Shown piece by piece: positions 12,592-21,935 of a stretch of 64,000 nt of DNA. The stretch's first letter is position 1; every line of letters begins with the position of its first letter. The position numbers were made by a program, and so were the translations under genes. The notes below the pieces were generated by a model, which ran no database searches, was not told where the DNA came from, and worked only from the letters and a program-made list of their open reading frames with translations. Location of the stretch: contig JAPWKC010000004.1 of assembly GCA_028283725.1 (NCBI GenBank), positions 620,001 through 684,000 of the forward strand, read 5' to 3'. Source of the DNA: Neorhizobium sp. (GTDB lineage: Bacteria > Pseudomonadota > Alphaproteobacteria > Rhizobiales > Rhizobiaceae).

Positions 12592-13176
12592 TCAGCGCTC
12601 GATCGTACCGGTGCGCCGGATCTTTTTCTGCAGCAGAAGCACGCCGTAAAGCAGAGCCTCTGCCGTGGGGGGACAGCCCGGCACGTAGATATCCACCGGC
12701 ACGACGCGGTCACAGCCACGCACGACCGAGTAGGAATAGTGGTAGTAACCACCGCCGTTGGCGCAGGATCCCATGGAGATGACATAGCGCGGCTCGGGCA
12801 TCTGGTCATAGACCTTGCGCAAAGCCGGCGCCATCTTGTTGGTGAGCGTGCCGGCAACGATCAGCACGTCAGACTGGCGCGGCGAGGCGCGCGGCGCGAC
12901 GCCGAAGCGCTCCAGATCGTAACGCGGGCCCGAGACCTGCATCAGGCCTTCGACGGCGCAACAGGCCAGGCCGAACTGCATCCACATCAGCGAGCCGGTG
13001 CGCGCCCAGGTGATCAGCTGCGCGCTCGTCGTGACGAGAAAACCCTTGTCGGCGAGCTCGTTATCGATCTCTCCGAAAAAAGCATCGTCGCTGCCGATCG
13101 GCTTGCCGGTATTCGGGTCGATCAGACCCTTCGGCTGCTGCGCGACCAGGGTGCCGCCGTGATCGACTACTCCCAT
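12592..13176 (-). CDS. nuoB: NADH-quinone oxidoreductase subunit B
   Basis: 4Fe-4S N2 ligands ([55 protein letters not shown]); start at [17 protein letters not shown]. Confidence 0.96.
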   Translation of the reverse strand: MGVVDHGGTLVAQQPKGLIDPNTGKPIGSDDAFFGEIDNELADKGFLVTTSAQLITWARTGSLMWMQFGLACCAVEGLMQVSGPRYDLERFGVAPRASPRQSDVLIVAGTLTNKMAPALRKVYDQMPEPRYVISMGSCANGGGYYHYSYSVVRGCDRVVPVDIYVPGCPPTAEALLYGVLLLQKKIRRTGTIER

Positions 13177-13532
13177 TCCAGCGCTCCCTTTTTCCACTCG
13201 TAAATAAAGCCGATCGTCAGCACGCCGAGAAAGACGATCATCGACCAGAAGCCGAACCAACCCATGTCGCCGAAGGAAACGGCCCATGGGAAGAGGAAGG
13301 CAACTTCGAGATCGAAGACGATGAAGAGAATAGACACCAGATAGAAGCGGATGTCGAATTTCATGCGCGCATCGTCGAAAGCGTTGAAACCGCATTCGAA
13401 TGCGGACAGCTTTTCAGAATCGGGTGCCTTGTAGGCCACGGCAAACGGCGCGATCAAAAGCGCCAGACCAATCACCAGGGCTATGCCTATAAATATGGCG
13501 ATTGGGATATAGGAAGCGAGAACTTCACTCAT
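13167..13532 (-). CDS. nuoA: NADH-quinone oxidoreductase subunit A
   Basis: 121 aa NuoA ([43 protein letters not shown]); start at [10 protein letters not shown]. Confidence 0.95.
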   Translation of the reverse strand: MSEVLASYIPIAIFIGIALVIGLALLIAPFAVAYKAPDSEKLSAFECGFNAFDDARMKFDIRFYLVSILFIVFDLEVAFLFPWAVSFGDMGWFGFWSMIVFLGVLTIGFIYEWKKGALEWE

Positions 13533-13914
13533 GTTACTCCATCCCTGCCTGCAAAAGCGCCAGGCGACGCTCGGAATCAATGCTCGGCAAGCAACGTGCA
13601 TTGCAACAATGCCGTGACTAGCGCAGCCAAGAGGCGCGCGCAAGCTTTTTGAGGACAAGTTGACGCACCAAAATCAGGCAGCTGCAATCTCCTCTTAGCA
13701 CAGGTCAAAAGCGGCGGGAAAAGCAGGCCACAAGCCTCGCAGAGCCAACCGCCGCCCCTGCGCACGGACATTGCATCCACGAACAGGCCGCAGTTTAATC
13801 ACAGAAATTTCATAGATGGGGCAAAGACGAGCGAAGACCAGCCCGAAGGCACGAATCCGACATGACCCGCAAGGGGCAAGACATGACATGGACTGCACGA
13901 TAACGTGAAAGAAA

Positions 13915-13991
13915 TGGCGCGAGTGACGGGGCTCGAACCCGCGACCTCCGGCGTGACAGGCCGGCACTCTAACCGACTGAGCTACACCCGC
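13915..13991 (-). tRNA. tRNA-Asp (anticodon GTC)
   Basis: Reverse complement GCGGGTGTAGCTCAGTCGGTTAGAGTGCCGGCCTGTCACGCCGGAGGTCGCGGGTTCGAGCCCCGTCACTCGCGCCA folds as cloverleaf, encoded CCA. Confidence 0.97.
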
Positions 13992-14051
13992 GCATTTAAC
14001 CGGTGGAGACCGGACCTTGAAGCAAAGCTCCAAGGATTTGAAAAGAAAGAA

Positions 14052-14128
14052 TGGCGCGAGTGACGGGGCTCGAACCCGCGACCTCCGGCGTGACAGGCCG
14101 GCACTCTAACCAACTGAGCTACACCCGC
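14052..14128 (-). tRNA. tRNA-Asp (anticodon GTC), second copy
   Basis: Identical to the preceding tRNA except one D-loop base (CAGTTGG vs CAGTCGG). Confidence 0.97.
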
Positions 14129-14414
14129 ATTCTTCTTTCTTCAGCCAAGCTCTTGAAGCGCTTGGCCTTACCCGGCGGCCAGTGCCGTTCGGATGAGCGG
14201 CTAACTAAGAGGTTCGTTGCCGGGTGTCAAGCAGGTTTGACGACAAAAGAATGACGACCTGCATCTTTCTTTGCCCTCCCCAAGGTCATGCACAGGGTCG
14301 GATCGTTTTCCCAATTTTTTTCAAAAAAACATCACGAAAGCTCTTGCGGTTTTTCCGCGATCCGCATAGATCACGGCCACCGACGCGGCGGACAGACAAG
14401 TTCGAAAACGCGAA

Positions 14415-14490
14415 GGGCGATTAGCTCAGTTGGTAGAGCGCCTCGTTTACACCGAGGATGTCGGGAGTTCGAGTCTCTCATCGCCCACCA
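14415..14490 (+). tRNA. tRNA-Val (anticodon TAC)
   Basis: GGGCGATTAGCTCAGTTGGTAGAGCGCCTCGTTTACACCGAGGATGTCGGGAGTTCGAGTCTCTCATCGCCCACCA; anticodon loop TTTACAC. Confidence 0.96.
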
Positions 14491-14692
14491 TTATCTTCCC
14501 CCTTAAACATTTCTCTGGCGAACAGCCATTCTATCGCTTCTGCGCGCTGGCGCTTTCGCCATGTGGATGTTTTTCGCCTGCATTATCGCAATGCCCGGCG
14601 CTTTTCCCAAGTTTTTCGCCCATCCGGCTTGCGGCTGCATTCGTACGCGATACATTGTCATGAATTTCACCAGCCTTGCGTGGTGCCCGTTG

Positions 14693-16981
14693 ATGATGTC
14701 CCGTCGTTGCGCTGCCTGTTTTCCCGCTATTCTGTCGACCACTCTGGCCATCTTTGCGGTATTGGCGGTTTCATCCGTCGTGCATGCAGCCGATAGTCGG
14801 CAGCCGGTGATCTTTTTTGTGAGCGATCCGGTGGAGCCGGGGCAGACCGTACAGGTCAGCGGCGCGGGGCTCGACGAAATCTCCTCGGTCATGATCACCC
14901 GGCTCGACGACGCGTCCCCGTCTGCACCGGATGCGGGCGCCTTACCTGTCTCCGGCGCCGGACACGCACCTGTTCCAGCAGCCATCGTCGCCCAAGCGGA
15001 CGAAAGCCTGTCCTTCACGCTACCGGCCGTGCTGACGAGCGGCGTTCTTGCCGTCACGCTGCATTCGAAAAAGACCGGGGACATCACGCTGACGCTCAAC
15101 GCGCCGGATATCTACTGGATGCAGGGCGATCAGGGAAAGGCGGCATCGCCCGGCGGCTGGCTGCGGATATCAGGCCGCAATATCGCCCGCACGCAGGGCG
15201 CGATCGCACGGCTGACATCCGCGGATAACCGGAGCGTCGATCTGAAGGTCGATACCCCGGACCTGTGGTCGGCCGGCTTCACGTTGCCCAGTTCGATGAT
15301 CGACGGGATATACAGTGTGACGCTCTCCAACGGCGAAGGCGGTGCTTCGGCGTGGCGGCCGGCCGGAATGATCGAAATCGCGGCCCACCCGCCCCTGCCG
15401 GCGGTCGTCTTTGACATTTATCCACAGGCGGATGGGACCGGCGCGCCCGATGGGAGATCCAGCCGCGATACCGACCGAATCAATGCCGCCATGGCATCGC
15501 TTGCCACGCGTGGGGGCGGAACGGCCTTTCTCCACGGCGGTCTCTATGATCTTGCCGGCGCCATCCACATTCCGGACGGCGTCCGGTTGAAGGGCGAAGG
15601 CACGGATCTCGTGACGCTTGCATGGCGCAGCGACACCCCGCCCCCGGCGCTGATCGAGGGCATGCGCAATTTTTCCATCGAAGACCTGACGATCAATGCT
15701 ACTCAGCATTTCGATATCATCCGTGGCGGGTTTGCGCGGGTTAGTGCAAGGCCGAGCAATGTGTCCCTGCAGATGCCATCGCCACCCAACGGCTCTGGCC
15801 CTGCGATCGGCTCCGATATCACGCTGCGCAACCTGACAATCCGCGCGGATGCCTTCATGGGGCATCTCGTCAAGGACGATGCCGAAAAGCGGCTGGAGCC
15901 ATTGCTGGCGGTGGTGAAGGATGGCGCTGCCGGCCTGCGGCTCGGCGGGCGCAATATCGTCGTCGAGGGCTGCGATATCCTGTCGTCGGTGCGGCCTTTC
16001 CTTCTGTCGGGTGCGACCGGGGTGCGCATGTCGGGCAACACGTTTCGGGTGGGACGGCGCGGATGGTACGGAATTTCCGGTTCGCGATCGGTGCTGTTCG
16101 AAGACAATCTCGTCATCGGGGCAGACCTGCAGGCATCGGGGGGCGGGATCAACACGCTGGAAGGCCAGTATGTCAGCCGCGATATTCTCGTCCGTCACAA
16201 CCGGTTTTCCCAGCTTTACGGCTGGGACCGGGAGGCAGTGACTTCGGACGGGCCGCGCGGCTATTATTATGGCGGGCTGAGCGTTCCTGCAGATGGCACG
16301 AAGGCGGAAATTTCGCCGGCAGGGCTCGGGAAACTGGCGGACGGCAGTTGGTCCGGCGCAAGCCTTTTCGTCATCAAGGGACGCGGTCTCGGGCTGAAAG
16401 CCGAAATCACCGGCCGCAGCGGCCAGACCGTGACGCTGGACAGGACGCTCGACGGCCTGATCGATGGCAGTTCGGTCATCTCGATCGTGCCGACACAACA
16501 GGATTACCTGATCATCGGCAACCACTTCGAAGACAGCGGGGCGGCGCAGATCTTCGGCATCGGCTACCGCAGCGTCTTTGCCGGCAATAGCGCGATCCGC
16601 AGCCAGGGCTTTATCGCGACCGGGCTCGACTATCTTCAACCGCAGGCGAATTTCTACACGCAGTTTCTGGGCAACAGCGTGCAATCCTGGCCGCTCGGGC
16701 AGTTTTCCGGCGTCATCGTCACCGGGCGGCAGTTTGCCAAGGATGGGCCGATCCTCAATTACGGCACCGTCATTCGCGGCAATCATCTGGATGGGGGGCC
16801 GTCGATCCGCATCAACGGGCGGCCCGACATGGCGCCGTCCGTGCGCAACGTCCTGATCGAGCAGAACCGGATTTCCCATGCGGATATCGGCATCCTGATC
16901 GGTTCGGGCGTGGACGATGTCACGATCCGCGACAATCAGATCGACAAGGTGCGCATTCCGGTGCTGACGCCGAGATCGTGA
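14693..16981 (+). CDS. Secreted right-handed parallel beta-helix protein (pectate-lyase-3-like); candidate polysaccharide lyase or epimerase
   Basis: Signal peptide-like N-terminus (AILSTTLAIFAVLAVSSVVHA); INAAMASLATRGGGTAFLHGGLYDLAGAIHIPDGVRLKGEG; many NxF/IRDN beta-helix-like rungs. Start uncertain (ORF open from 14561). Confidence 0.75.
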   Translation: MMSRRCAACFPAILSTTLAIFAVLAVSSVVHAADSRQPVIFFVSDPVEPGQTVQVSGAGLDEISSVMITRLDDASPSAPDAGALPVSGAGHAPVPAAIVAQADESLSFTLPAVLTSGVLAVTLHSKKTGDITLTLNAPDIYWMQGDQGKAASPGGWLRISGRNIARTQGAIARLTSADNRSVDLKVDTPDLWSAGFTLPSSMIDGIYSVTLSNGEGGASAWRPAGMIEIAAHPPLPAVVFDIYPQADGTGAPDGRSSRDTDRINAAMASLATRGGGTAFLHGGLYDLAGAIHIPDGVRLKGEGTDLVTLAWRSDTPPPALIEGMRNFSIEDLTINATQHFDIIRGGFARVSARPSNVSLQMPSPPNGSGPAIGSDITLRNLTIRADAFMGHLVKDDAEKRLEPLLAVVKDGAAGLRLGGRNIVVEGCDILSSVRPFLLSGATGVRMSGNTFRVGRRGWYGISGSRSVLFEDNLVIGADLQASGGGINTLEGQYVSRDILVRHNRFSQLYGWDREAVTSDGPRGYYYGGLSVPADGTKAEISPAGLGKLADGSWSGASLFVIKGRGLGLKAEITGRSGQTVTLDRTLDGLIDGSSVISIVPTQQDYLIIGNHFEDSGAAQIFGIGYRSVFAGNSAIRSQGFIATGLDYLQPQANFYTQFLGNSVQSWPLGQFSGVIVTGRQFAKDGPILNYGTVIRGNHLDGGPSIRINGRPDMAPSVRNVLIEQNRISHADIGILIGSGVDDVTIRDNQIDKVRIPVLTPRS

Positions 16982-17011
16982 GCGGCCTGCCCCCGAGGCA
17001 AAGCCGCGTCG

Positions 17012-17032
17012 ATCAGCCAAATGGCTGATTTT
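17012..17032 (+). terminator. Putative terminator of the beta-helix gene
   Basis: ATCAGCCAAATGGCTGAT hairpin followed by TTT, about 30 nt after the stop codon. Confidence 0.45.
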
Positions 17033-17393
17033 GCAACTGTCTCCATCATCATATCGCGGTCTTCACCTGATGACGGCGCACGATCGATCGTCGCCGCGTG
17101 GCGCCGAACCGACGTCTTTTCCGGAACGGCCAAAAAACTTTTCTCCCGATTCGTCCCCGTCCCGGCCGGACAGCCTAGGCTTTGCGGACAACAGCGCCGC
17201 ATCCCAGGCGCATCGACAGGAGACAGGTTACGATGCCAAGCGCCCGATATATTCAGGCTCCTTCCAGCCGCAACAGACAAGAGATACCGAGCCCATTGCG
17301 GGTAGCAGACGGCGTCAGTGCCCGTAAGCGATGGAGGGGCCATACCCGGCCGGCCGGTGGCGCGCAGCAGCTGGCGCCGCAGGGGTGCCTGCG

Positions 17394-17567
17394 ATGATCC
17401 TCTCGCTCAATCTGTCCCTTACCGCAATTGCCGTGCTTGGCGCGGGAAAAGGCTCAAGGCTCAGCCCACCGCCCGGTTTTGTCCTGCTCTGCGAACCCGA
17501 TGGCCGGGTGCTGACGGAGGGCGGCACGGGCGCACTGGTAGAGCGCAAAACATCCACGCCGCAGTGA
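17394..17567 (+). CDS. Small hypothetical protein upstream of the SGNH hydrolase
   Basis: 57 aa MILSLNLSLTAIAVLGAGKGSRLSPPPGFVLLCEPDGRVLTEGGTGALVERKTSTPQ; conserved-looking composition only, no homology evidence. Confidence 0.35.
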   Translation: MILSLNLSLTAIAVLGAGKGSRLSPPPGFVLLCEPDGRVLTEGGTGALVERKTSTPQ

Positions 17568-17718
17568 GACCGGGCAGCGCGACGGTGACACAGAAGAGCG
17601 CGACCCGCCGGACCGGGCTCGGCCTTCGAAGCCGTCTGGATCTTCGAGATCGTCGGCGCGCCCTCGGCCACCCGCCACTCATCCCTCAGAACCATGTTCG
17701 ATAGCGAAAGGCAGCGAT

Positions 17719-18954
17719 ATGACCGACACACAGACATTCAGCAGTTCGAAATCGGCGCGGCTGATGACGCTTCGTCGCAAAGCGGCAGCCGCCGAAATGG
17801 CAAACCCGCGCAAAAGCGGCCTCGCCGCGTCGCCACCCGCCATCGTTATTGAAGGGACGACGCTGCCGGCCGGCCAGACAAGCGGTTATCTGCTCAATAC
17901 CGCGGCCGGTCAGGCGGTGCTCCGCTCCTATGGGGGCAGCCCCTATCTGGCAGGCAGCCTGATCGGCCGGGTCAAGAGCGCCGTGATCGGTACCAGCGGC
18001 GGCAATATCGGCGCGGGCGACGGCAGTCAGGCGTCCTTCAGCCGGCGATATTTTCTGGCCGACGCAGCCAAGGTAACGTTGCGGCTGAAACGCAGCGCGC
18101 TGCCCTACCGTTTTCTCGTCGACAATCGGTATGTCGATCTGGCCGGAACCGTGACCACGGCAGCCTCCCCCACCAGCACCGACGAATATGTCTCACTCGA
18201 CTTCTCCTCTGCGGGTGGCCGGGCGTTGCGGGAGATCGGTGTCGAAGCCCAGGGCGACAATAGCGCCTGGGGCGTTTACGTCGGCGCGACCGAGACCGTG
18301 CGCGAGCCGGCAGCGGCGGACGATCTGGTGTCCTGCCTGCTGGGCGACAGCTATGTCCACGGCACGGGCACGACCGCACTCGGCGACGGGTTCGGCGCCG
18401 TGATGGCCGACTGGCTCGGCATTCGCGCCCATAGCAATTCCGGCAGCGGCGGCACCGGATGGGTCAGTAATGCCGGAGGAGGCGTCTATACGTTCGACCA
18501 GCGGATCGAAAACGGCGACCTCGAACTCGCAGGCATGCCGGGGCTGATCGTATTGATGGGCTCCTACAACGATCGCAACCAGCTGGCAGAAACGATCACC
18601 TCGCATGCGCTTGCAGGACTGGTGGCGGCGCGGACACGATATCCGGATGCGCTGATAGCCGTCCTCGGGGTCTTCCCTGCGAGTTCAGGGCCAAGCGCTG
18701 CGATCATCGCTGCGGAAAATGCCGTGGCCGCCGCTGTCACGCAATTTGGCGACGCCTGGACGCGTTTCATTCCGATCAGCACGCGGGCGTCCGGCAATCT
18801 GATTACGGGAACAGGCCGCTCCGGCACCGCTTCGGGTACCGGCAATTCCGATCTTTATACCGGCATCGACCAGGTTCATCCAACGCCTGCCGGCCACGCG
18901 TTCATCGGCCGTTTCGTGGCGCAAGCCATCCTCTCGGCCTTTTCAGCCGACTGA
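17719..18954 (+). CDS. SGNH/GDSL-type hydrolase family protein with N-terminal beta-sandwich-like region
   Basis: 411 aa; blocks LLGDSYVHGTG, MGSYNDRNQ, IDQVHPTPAGHAFIGR consistent with SGNH blocks I, III and V. Confidence 0.8.
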   Translation: MTDTQTFSSSKSARLMTLRRKAAAAEMANPRKSGLAASPPAIVIEGTTLPAGQTSGYLLNTAAGQAVLRSYGGSPYLAGSLIGRVKSAVIGTSGGNIGAGDGSQASFSRRYFLADAAKVTLRLKRSALPYRFLVDNRYVDLAGTVTTAASPTSTDEYVSLDFSSAGGRALREIGVEAQGDNSAWGVYVGATETVREPAAADDLVSCLLGDSYVHGTGTTALGDGFGAVMADWLGIRAHSNSGSGGTGWVSNAGGGVYTFDQRIENGDLELAGMPGLIVLMGSYNDRNQLAETITSHALAGLVAARTRYPDALIAVLGVFPASSGPSAAIIAAENAVAAAVTQFGDAWTRFIPISTRASGNLITGTGRSGTASGTGNSDLYTGIDQVHPTPAGHAFIGRFVAQAILSAFSAD

Positions 18955-18989
18955 TCGAATGACCGGCGGTTACACCGCGCCAAATCCTG

Positions 18990-19027
18990 CCAATCCGGGG
19001 CGACCTGATTTCTCCCGGATTGGTTTT
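18990..19027 (+). terminator. Rho-independent terminator downstream of the SGNH hydrolase
   Basis: Perfect 10-bp inverted repeat CCAATCCGGG...CCCGGATTGG followed by TTTT. Confidence 0.7.
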
Positions 19028-19116
19028 CCGACAGGCCCTGGAGCCCCGTTCATCCTGCATCGCCAACCGGGAGCGGATGCCCGCGCCGCGAAACCTCCGC
19101 CCTCACCGACGACACA

Positions 19117-20025
19117 TCAAAGCTTCAACCCCGTCAGATCTGCAAGCGCGGCGCGCTTTTCTTCCGGTGTTGCAAGCCCTGCGATCACGCGGTCGAATTC
19201 CATCACCTTTGCCCCGACGAGGAAGCGGTACCAGTAGCCTTGCAGGACATGATAGATCAGGCCTTCCCTGCCATCGAGAAAGCCGAGCTGCACGACATAG
19301 CGAAACAGCACGTAGCCGAGCGTCGAAATCGGAAAGGGAATACGGTTGTAAAGCCCTTCCTTGATCTTGCGCTTGAGGCTCGCCTGCGACGCGGCGCCAC
19401 CGGCCGTCAGATCGTGATCGGTGGCGAAAAGGTCGTAACGCTGGTTCAGCACATCGACCGCTTCGCGTGTCGCATATTTGTTATGCTTGTCGGTGAAAAA
19501 ACCGAGATCGTTGAGATTGCAATCGCTGAAGGGGTGATCGAAGACAACGGTGCGGCCACCCCAGACGACGACATGCTCATCCATCCAGCGATCCTCCACC
19601 CGCCCCTGCCCGCGCCGCCACAGCCGCGTCAGGATCAATGGATAGCGGCCGCCATGGCGGATCCAGCGGCCGAGGAAGATGTGCTTGCGCTTCAGGCCGA
19701 TGCCGGCGACGTCAGGGCCAAGGCCGGGCATGCGATCGACGATCTCGGCGGCAAGCGCCGGCTCGATGATCTCGTCGGCATCGAGGCGCATGATCCACTC
19801 GCCCGTCAGCGGCGCATTTTCGAGCGCCCACTGAAATTGCCGGGCCTGGTTGACGAACGGGTTATGCAGGACTTCCGCTCCGAGCCCTCTGGCGATCTCG
19901 GCCGTCGCATCCTTCGAAAAGGAATCGACGACGACGACCTGTGTGGCAAAGGATTTCACGCTTTCGATGGCGCGTGCGATGTGGCGCGCCTCATTATAGG
20001 CAAGAATGACGACCGAGACGCTCAT
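19117..20025 (-). CDS. Glycosyltransferase family 2
   Basis: MSVSVVILAYNEARHIARAIESVKSFATQVVVVDSFSKDATAEIARGLGAEVL; MRLDADEII; start at 20025. Confidence 0.9.
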   Translation of the reverse strand: MSVSVVILAYNEARHIARAIESVKSFATQVVVVDSFSKDATAEIARGLGAEVLHNPFVNQARQFQWALENAPLTGEWIMRLDADEIIEPALAAEIVDRMPGLGPDVAGIGLKRKHIFLGRWIRHGGRYPLILTRLWRRGQGRVEDRWMDEHVVVWGGRTVVFDHPFSDCNLNDLGFFTDKHNKYATREAVDVLNQRYDLFATDHDLTAGGAASQASLKRKIKEGLYNRIPFPISTLGYVLFRYVVQLGFLDGREGLIYHVLQGYWYRFLVGAKVMEFDRVIAGLATPEEKRAALADLTGLKL

Positions 20026-20263
20026 GACAGTCTCCGGATCTGCAACAATGCGAGATCGACAACGTCGGGAGATAGAGCGCGGGCAAGGACGATACCGGCC
20101 GCCGCCGCCGGCAGAGCTCTTTTCCCCGAAATGCCCATCCCGGCCATATAGGGGGCGGCCCCATATGGATTGACGGCAGCCTCTTCCGCGCGGCCTTCGA
20201 TCCCGGTTCGCAAAGCAGCGACGCGCCGGGCGATGGCATTTGCGAGTTTGGACTGAGCCGCAC

Positions 20264-20889
20264 CGCATCCAGGCAGCCTGTCCTCACGCCCGCTCTCTAT
20301 CGGCGTCAGGGACAACATGGTCGCTCCGCCACTTCCATTACATCCCATCAGAATGCCCCAAGCTTTCTCTCTTTGATCTTGCGCGCGGGATTGCCGAGAT
20401 AGACGCCCCGCGGATCGAGCGGATGGAGTTCAGCGAAGGCGCGGCCGAACACGGCATTTGCGGCGATGGAAGCCCTACCGCATCCAGGCAGCCTGCCCTC
20501 ACGCCCGCTCTCTATCGGCGTCAGGGTCGACATGGTCACTCCGCCACTTCCATTACATCCCATCAGAATGCCTCAAGCGTTCTCTCTTTGATTTTGCGCG
20601 CGGGATTGCCGACATAGACGCCACGCGGATCGAGTTCAGCGAAGGCGCGGCGCCGAACACGGCATTTGCGGCGATGGACTGAGCCCTACCGCATCCAGGC
20701 AGCCTGTCCTCACGCCCGCTCGCTACCGGCGCCAGAGACGACATGGTCGGTCCGCCACTTCCGTGACGTCCCATCACAGTGCCTCAAGCTTTCTCTCTTT
20801 GATCTTGCGCGCGGGATTGCCGACATAGACGCCACGCGGATCGAGATGACCGAAGGCGCAGGCGCGGGCGCCGAGCACGGCCTCGTCAC
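20264..20889. repeat. Three tandem ~200-215 bp direct repeats, the third being the 3' end of the acyltransferase gene
   Basis: Units begin at ~20264, ~20479 and ~20690 with CGCATCCAGGCAGCCTG(C/T)CCTCACGCCCGCTC and share ...TTTCTCTCTTTGAT(C/T)TTGCGCGCGGGATTGCCGA(G/C)ATAGACGCC(C/A)CGCGGATCGAG... Confidence 0.9.
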
Positions 20890-21340
20890 CTATCGATACG
20901 CCCGGTCCGACAAAGGCCTCTGCCGCAACCCAGGCACGCTCGCCGATAACGATCGGGCGTGTAACAAGCTGGAAATTCCTGTCGCCGATCGCGTGTGTGC
21001 CGGCGCAAAGCACCGCGCGCTGCGAGATGACCGTATAGGCCCCGATCCGCACCAGATCCATATTGTAGCAATCGACGCCAGGGCCGAGCGATGCCTGTTC
21101 TGCCATTTCCAGATTGGACGGCAGCCACACCCGCACCGAGGAATAGATCATGGCGCCCGGCGCAATGCGGGCGCCGAAGAGCCGCAAGAGGAAGACCCGC
21201 CAAGGGTTCATGACGCGCGGCGTCCAGCGCGCAAGCACCAGCCAGACGACGATGAAGGAAAGCCGTGTCAGCCGGTTCGACAGGGAAAAGCTCGGCCCAC
21301 CTTCCAGCGGCCGGACGCTTGCAGCATCAAGCGGCGACAT
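20774..21340 (-). CDS. WcaF-like left-handed beta-helix acyltransferase
   Basis: MNPWRVFLLRLFGARIAPGAMIYSSVRVWLPSNLEMAEQASLGPGVDCYNMDLVRIGAYTVISQRAVLCAGTHAIGD; hexapeptide repeats; DPRGVYVGNPARKIKERKLEAL C-terminus. Confidence 0.88.
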   Translation of the reverse strand: MSPLDAASVRPLEGGPSFSLSNRLTRLSFIVVWLVLARWTPRVMNPWRVFLLRLFGARIAPGAMIYSSVRVWLPSNLEMAEQASLGPGVDCYNMDLVRIGAYTVISQRAVLCAGTHAIGDRNFQLVTRPIVIGERAWVAAEAFVGPGVSIGDEAVLGARACAFGHLDPRGVYVGNPARKIKERKLEAL

Positions 21341-21935
21341 GACCTGCCCCCCTGCCATTGACCAGATCGTCATGCCGCTGGCGCTGCTCGGGTGCAAAGC
21401 GCATGCGGATCAGCCGGGCCGGATTGCCACCGACGATCGCAAACGGCTCGACATCCTTGGTGACGATGCTGCCGGCCGCCACTACAGCGCCGCGGCCGAT
21501 ACGCACGCCGGAGCGCAGAATGGCCCCATGGCCCACCCAGACATCGGCCTCGAACACCGTGACGCGGTGGTTCCAGCGAAAGGCAAGCCGCATAGGCTCC
21601 AGCGGATCGTCGGGATCGTGATCATTGGCAACGATGGAGACGCCGGTCGAGATCATGGTGAGATCTCCGACCGAAATCGGGCTTTCGGCCGAAAAGCCGC
21701 CGCCGATATAGCCATAGCGCCCGAGGCGACTGCCGGCGGGGACGGCGACCGGCCAGCCGAGCTGAAAGCCTTCGCCAATTTCCGCCAGCCGTCTTCGCCG
21801 CATGAGCCAACGGTTCGACACCCGCCGGATGGCGGCTTTGGCAGGGCCGTCGATCGCCTCACGGCAACGATCGATCATCAGATCGGTGGAGCGCATGGGC
21901 GCTGGAACGGAAGGGAGGACGCCGCGACGGCTCAT
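21327..21935 (-). CDS. Left-handed beta-helix acyltransferase (WbbJ/CysE family)
   Basis: 202 aa; VWVGHGAILRSGVRIGRGAVVAAGSIVTKDVEPFAIVGGNPARLIRMRF. Confidence 0.88.
   Translation of the reverse strand: MSRRGVLPSVPAPMRSTDLMIDRCREAIDGPAKAAIRRVSNRWLMRRRRLAEIGEGFQLGWPVAVPAGSRLGRYGYIGGGFSAESPISVGDLTMISTGVSIVANDHDPDDPLEPMRLAFRWNHRVTVFEADVWVGHGAILRSGVRIGRGAVVAAGSIVTKDVEPFAIVGGNPARLIRMRFAPEQRQRHDDLVNGRGAGHVAA

Noticed and set aside
89-13203. Plus-strand ORFs opposite nuo genes (e.g. 3727..4851, 7792..9093, 10348..11886, 11914..13203)
   Set aside because: Opposite strand of strongly conserved nuo subunits; typical GC-skew shadow ORFs.
15170-17020. 616-aa minus-strand ORF opposite the beta-helix gene
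   Set aside because: Arg/Asp/Ala-rich shadow ORF without motifs; plus strand has a signal peptide and coherent beta-helix pattern.
18959-19364. Short plus-strand ORFs after the SGNH gene
   Set aside because: They overlap a clear terminator hairpin and the 3' end of the GT2 gene.
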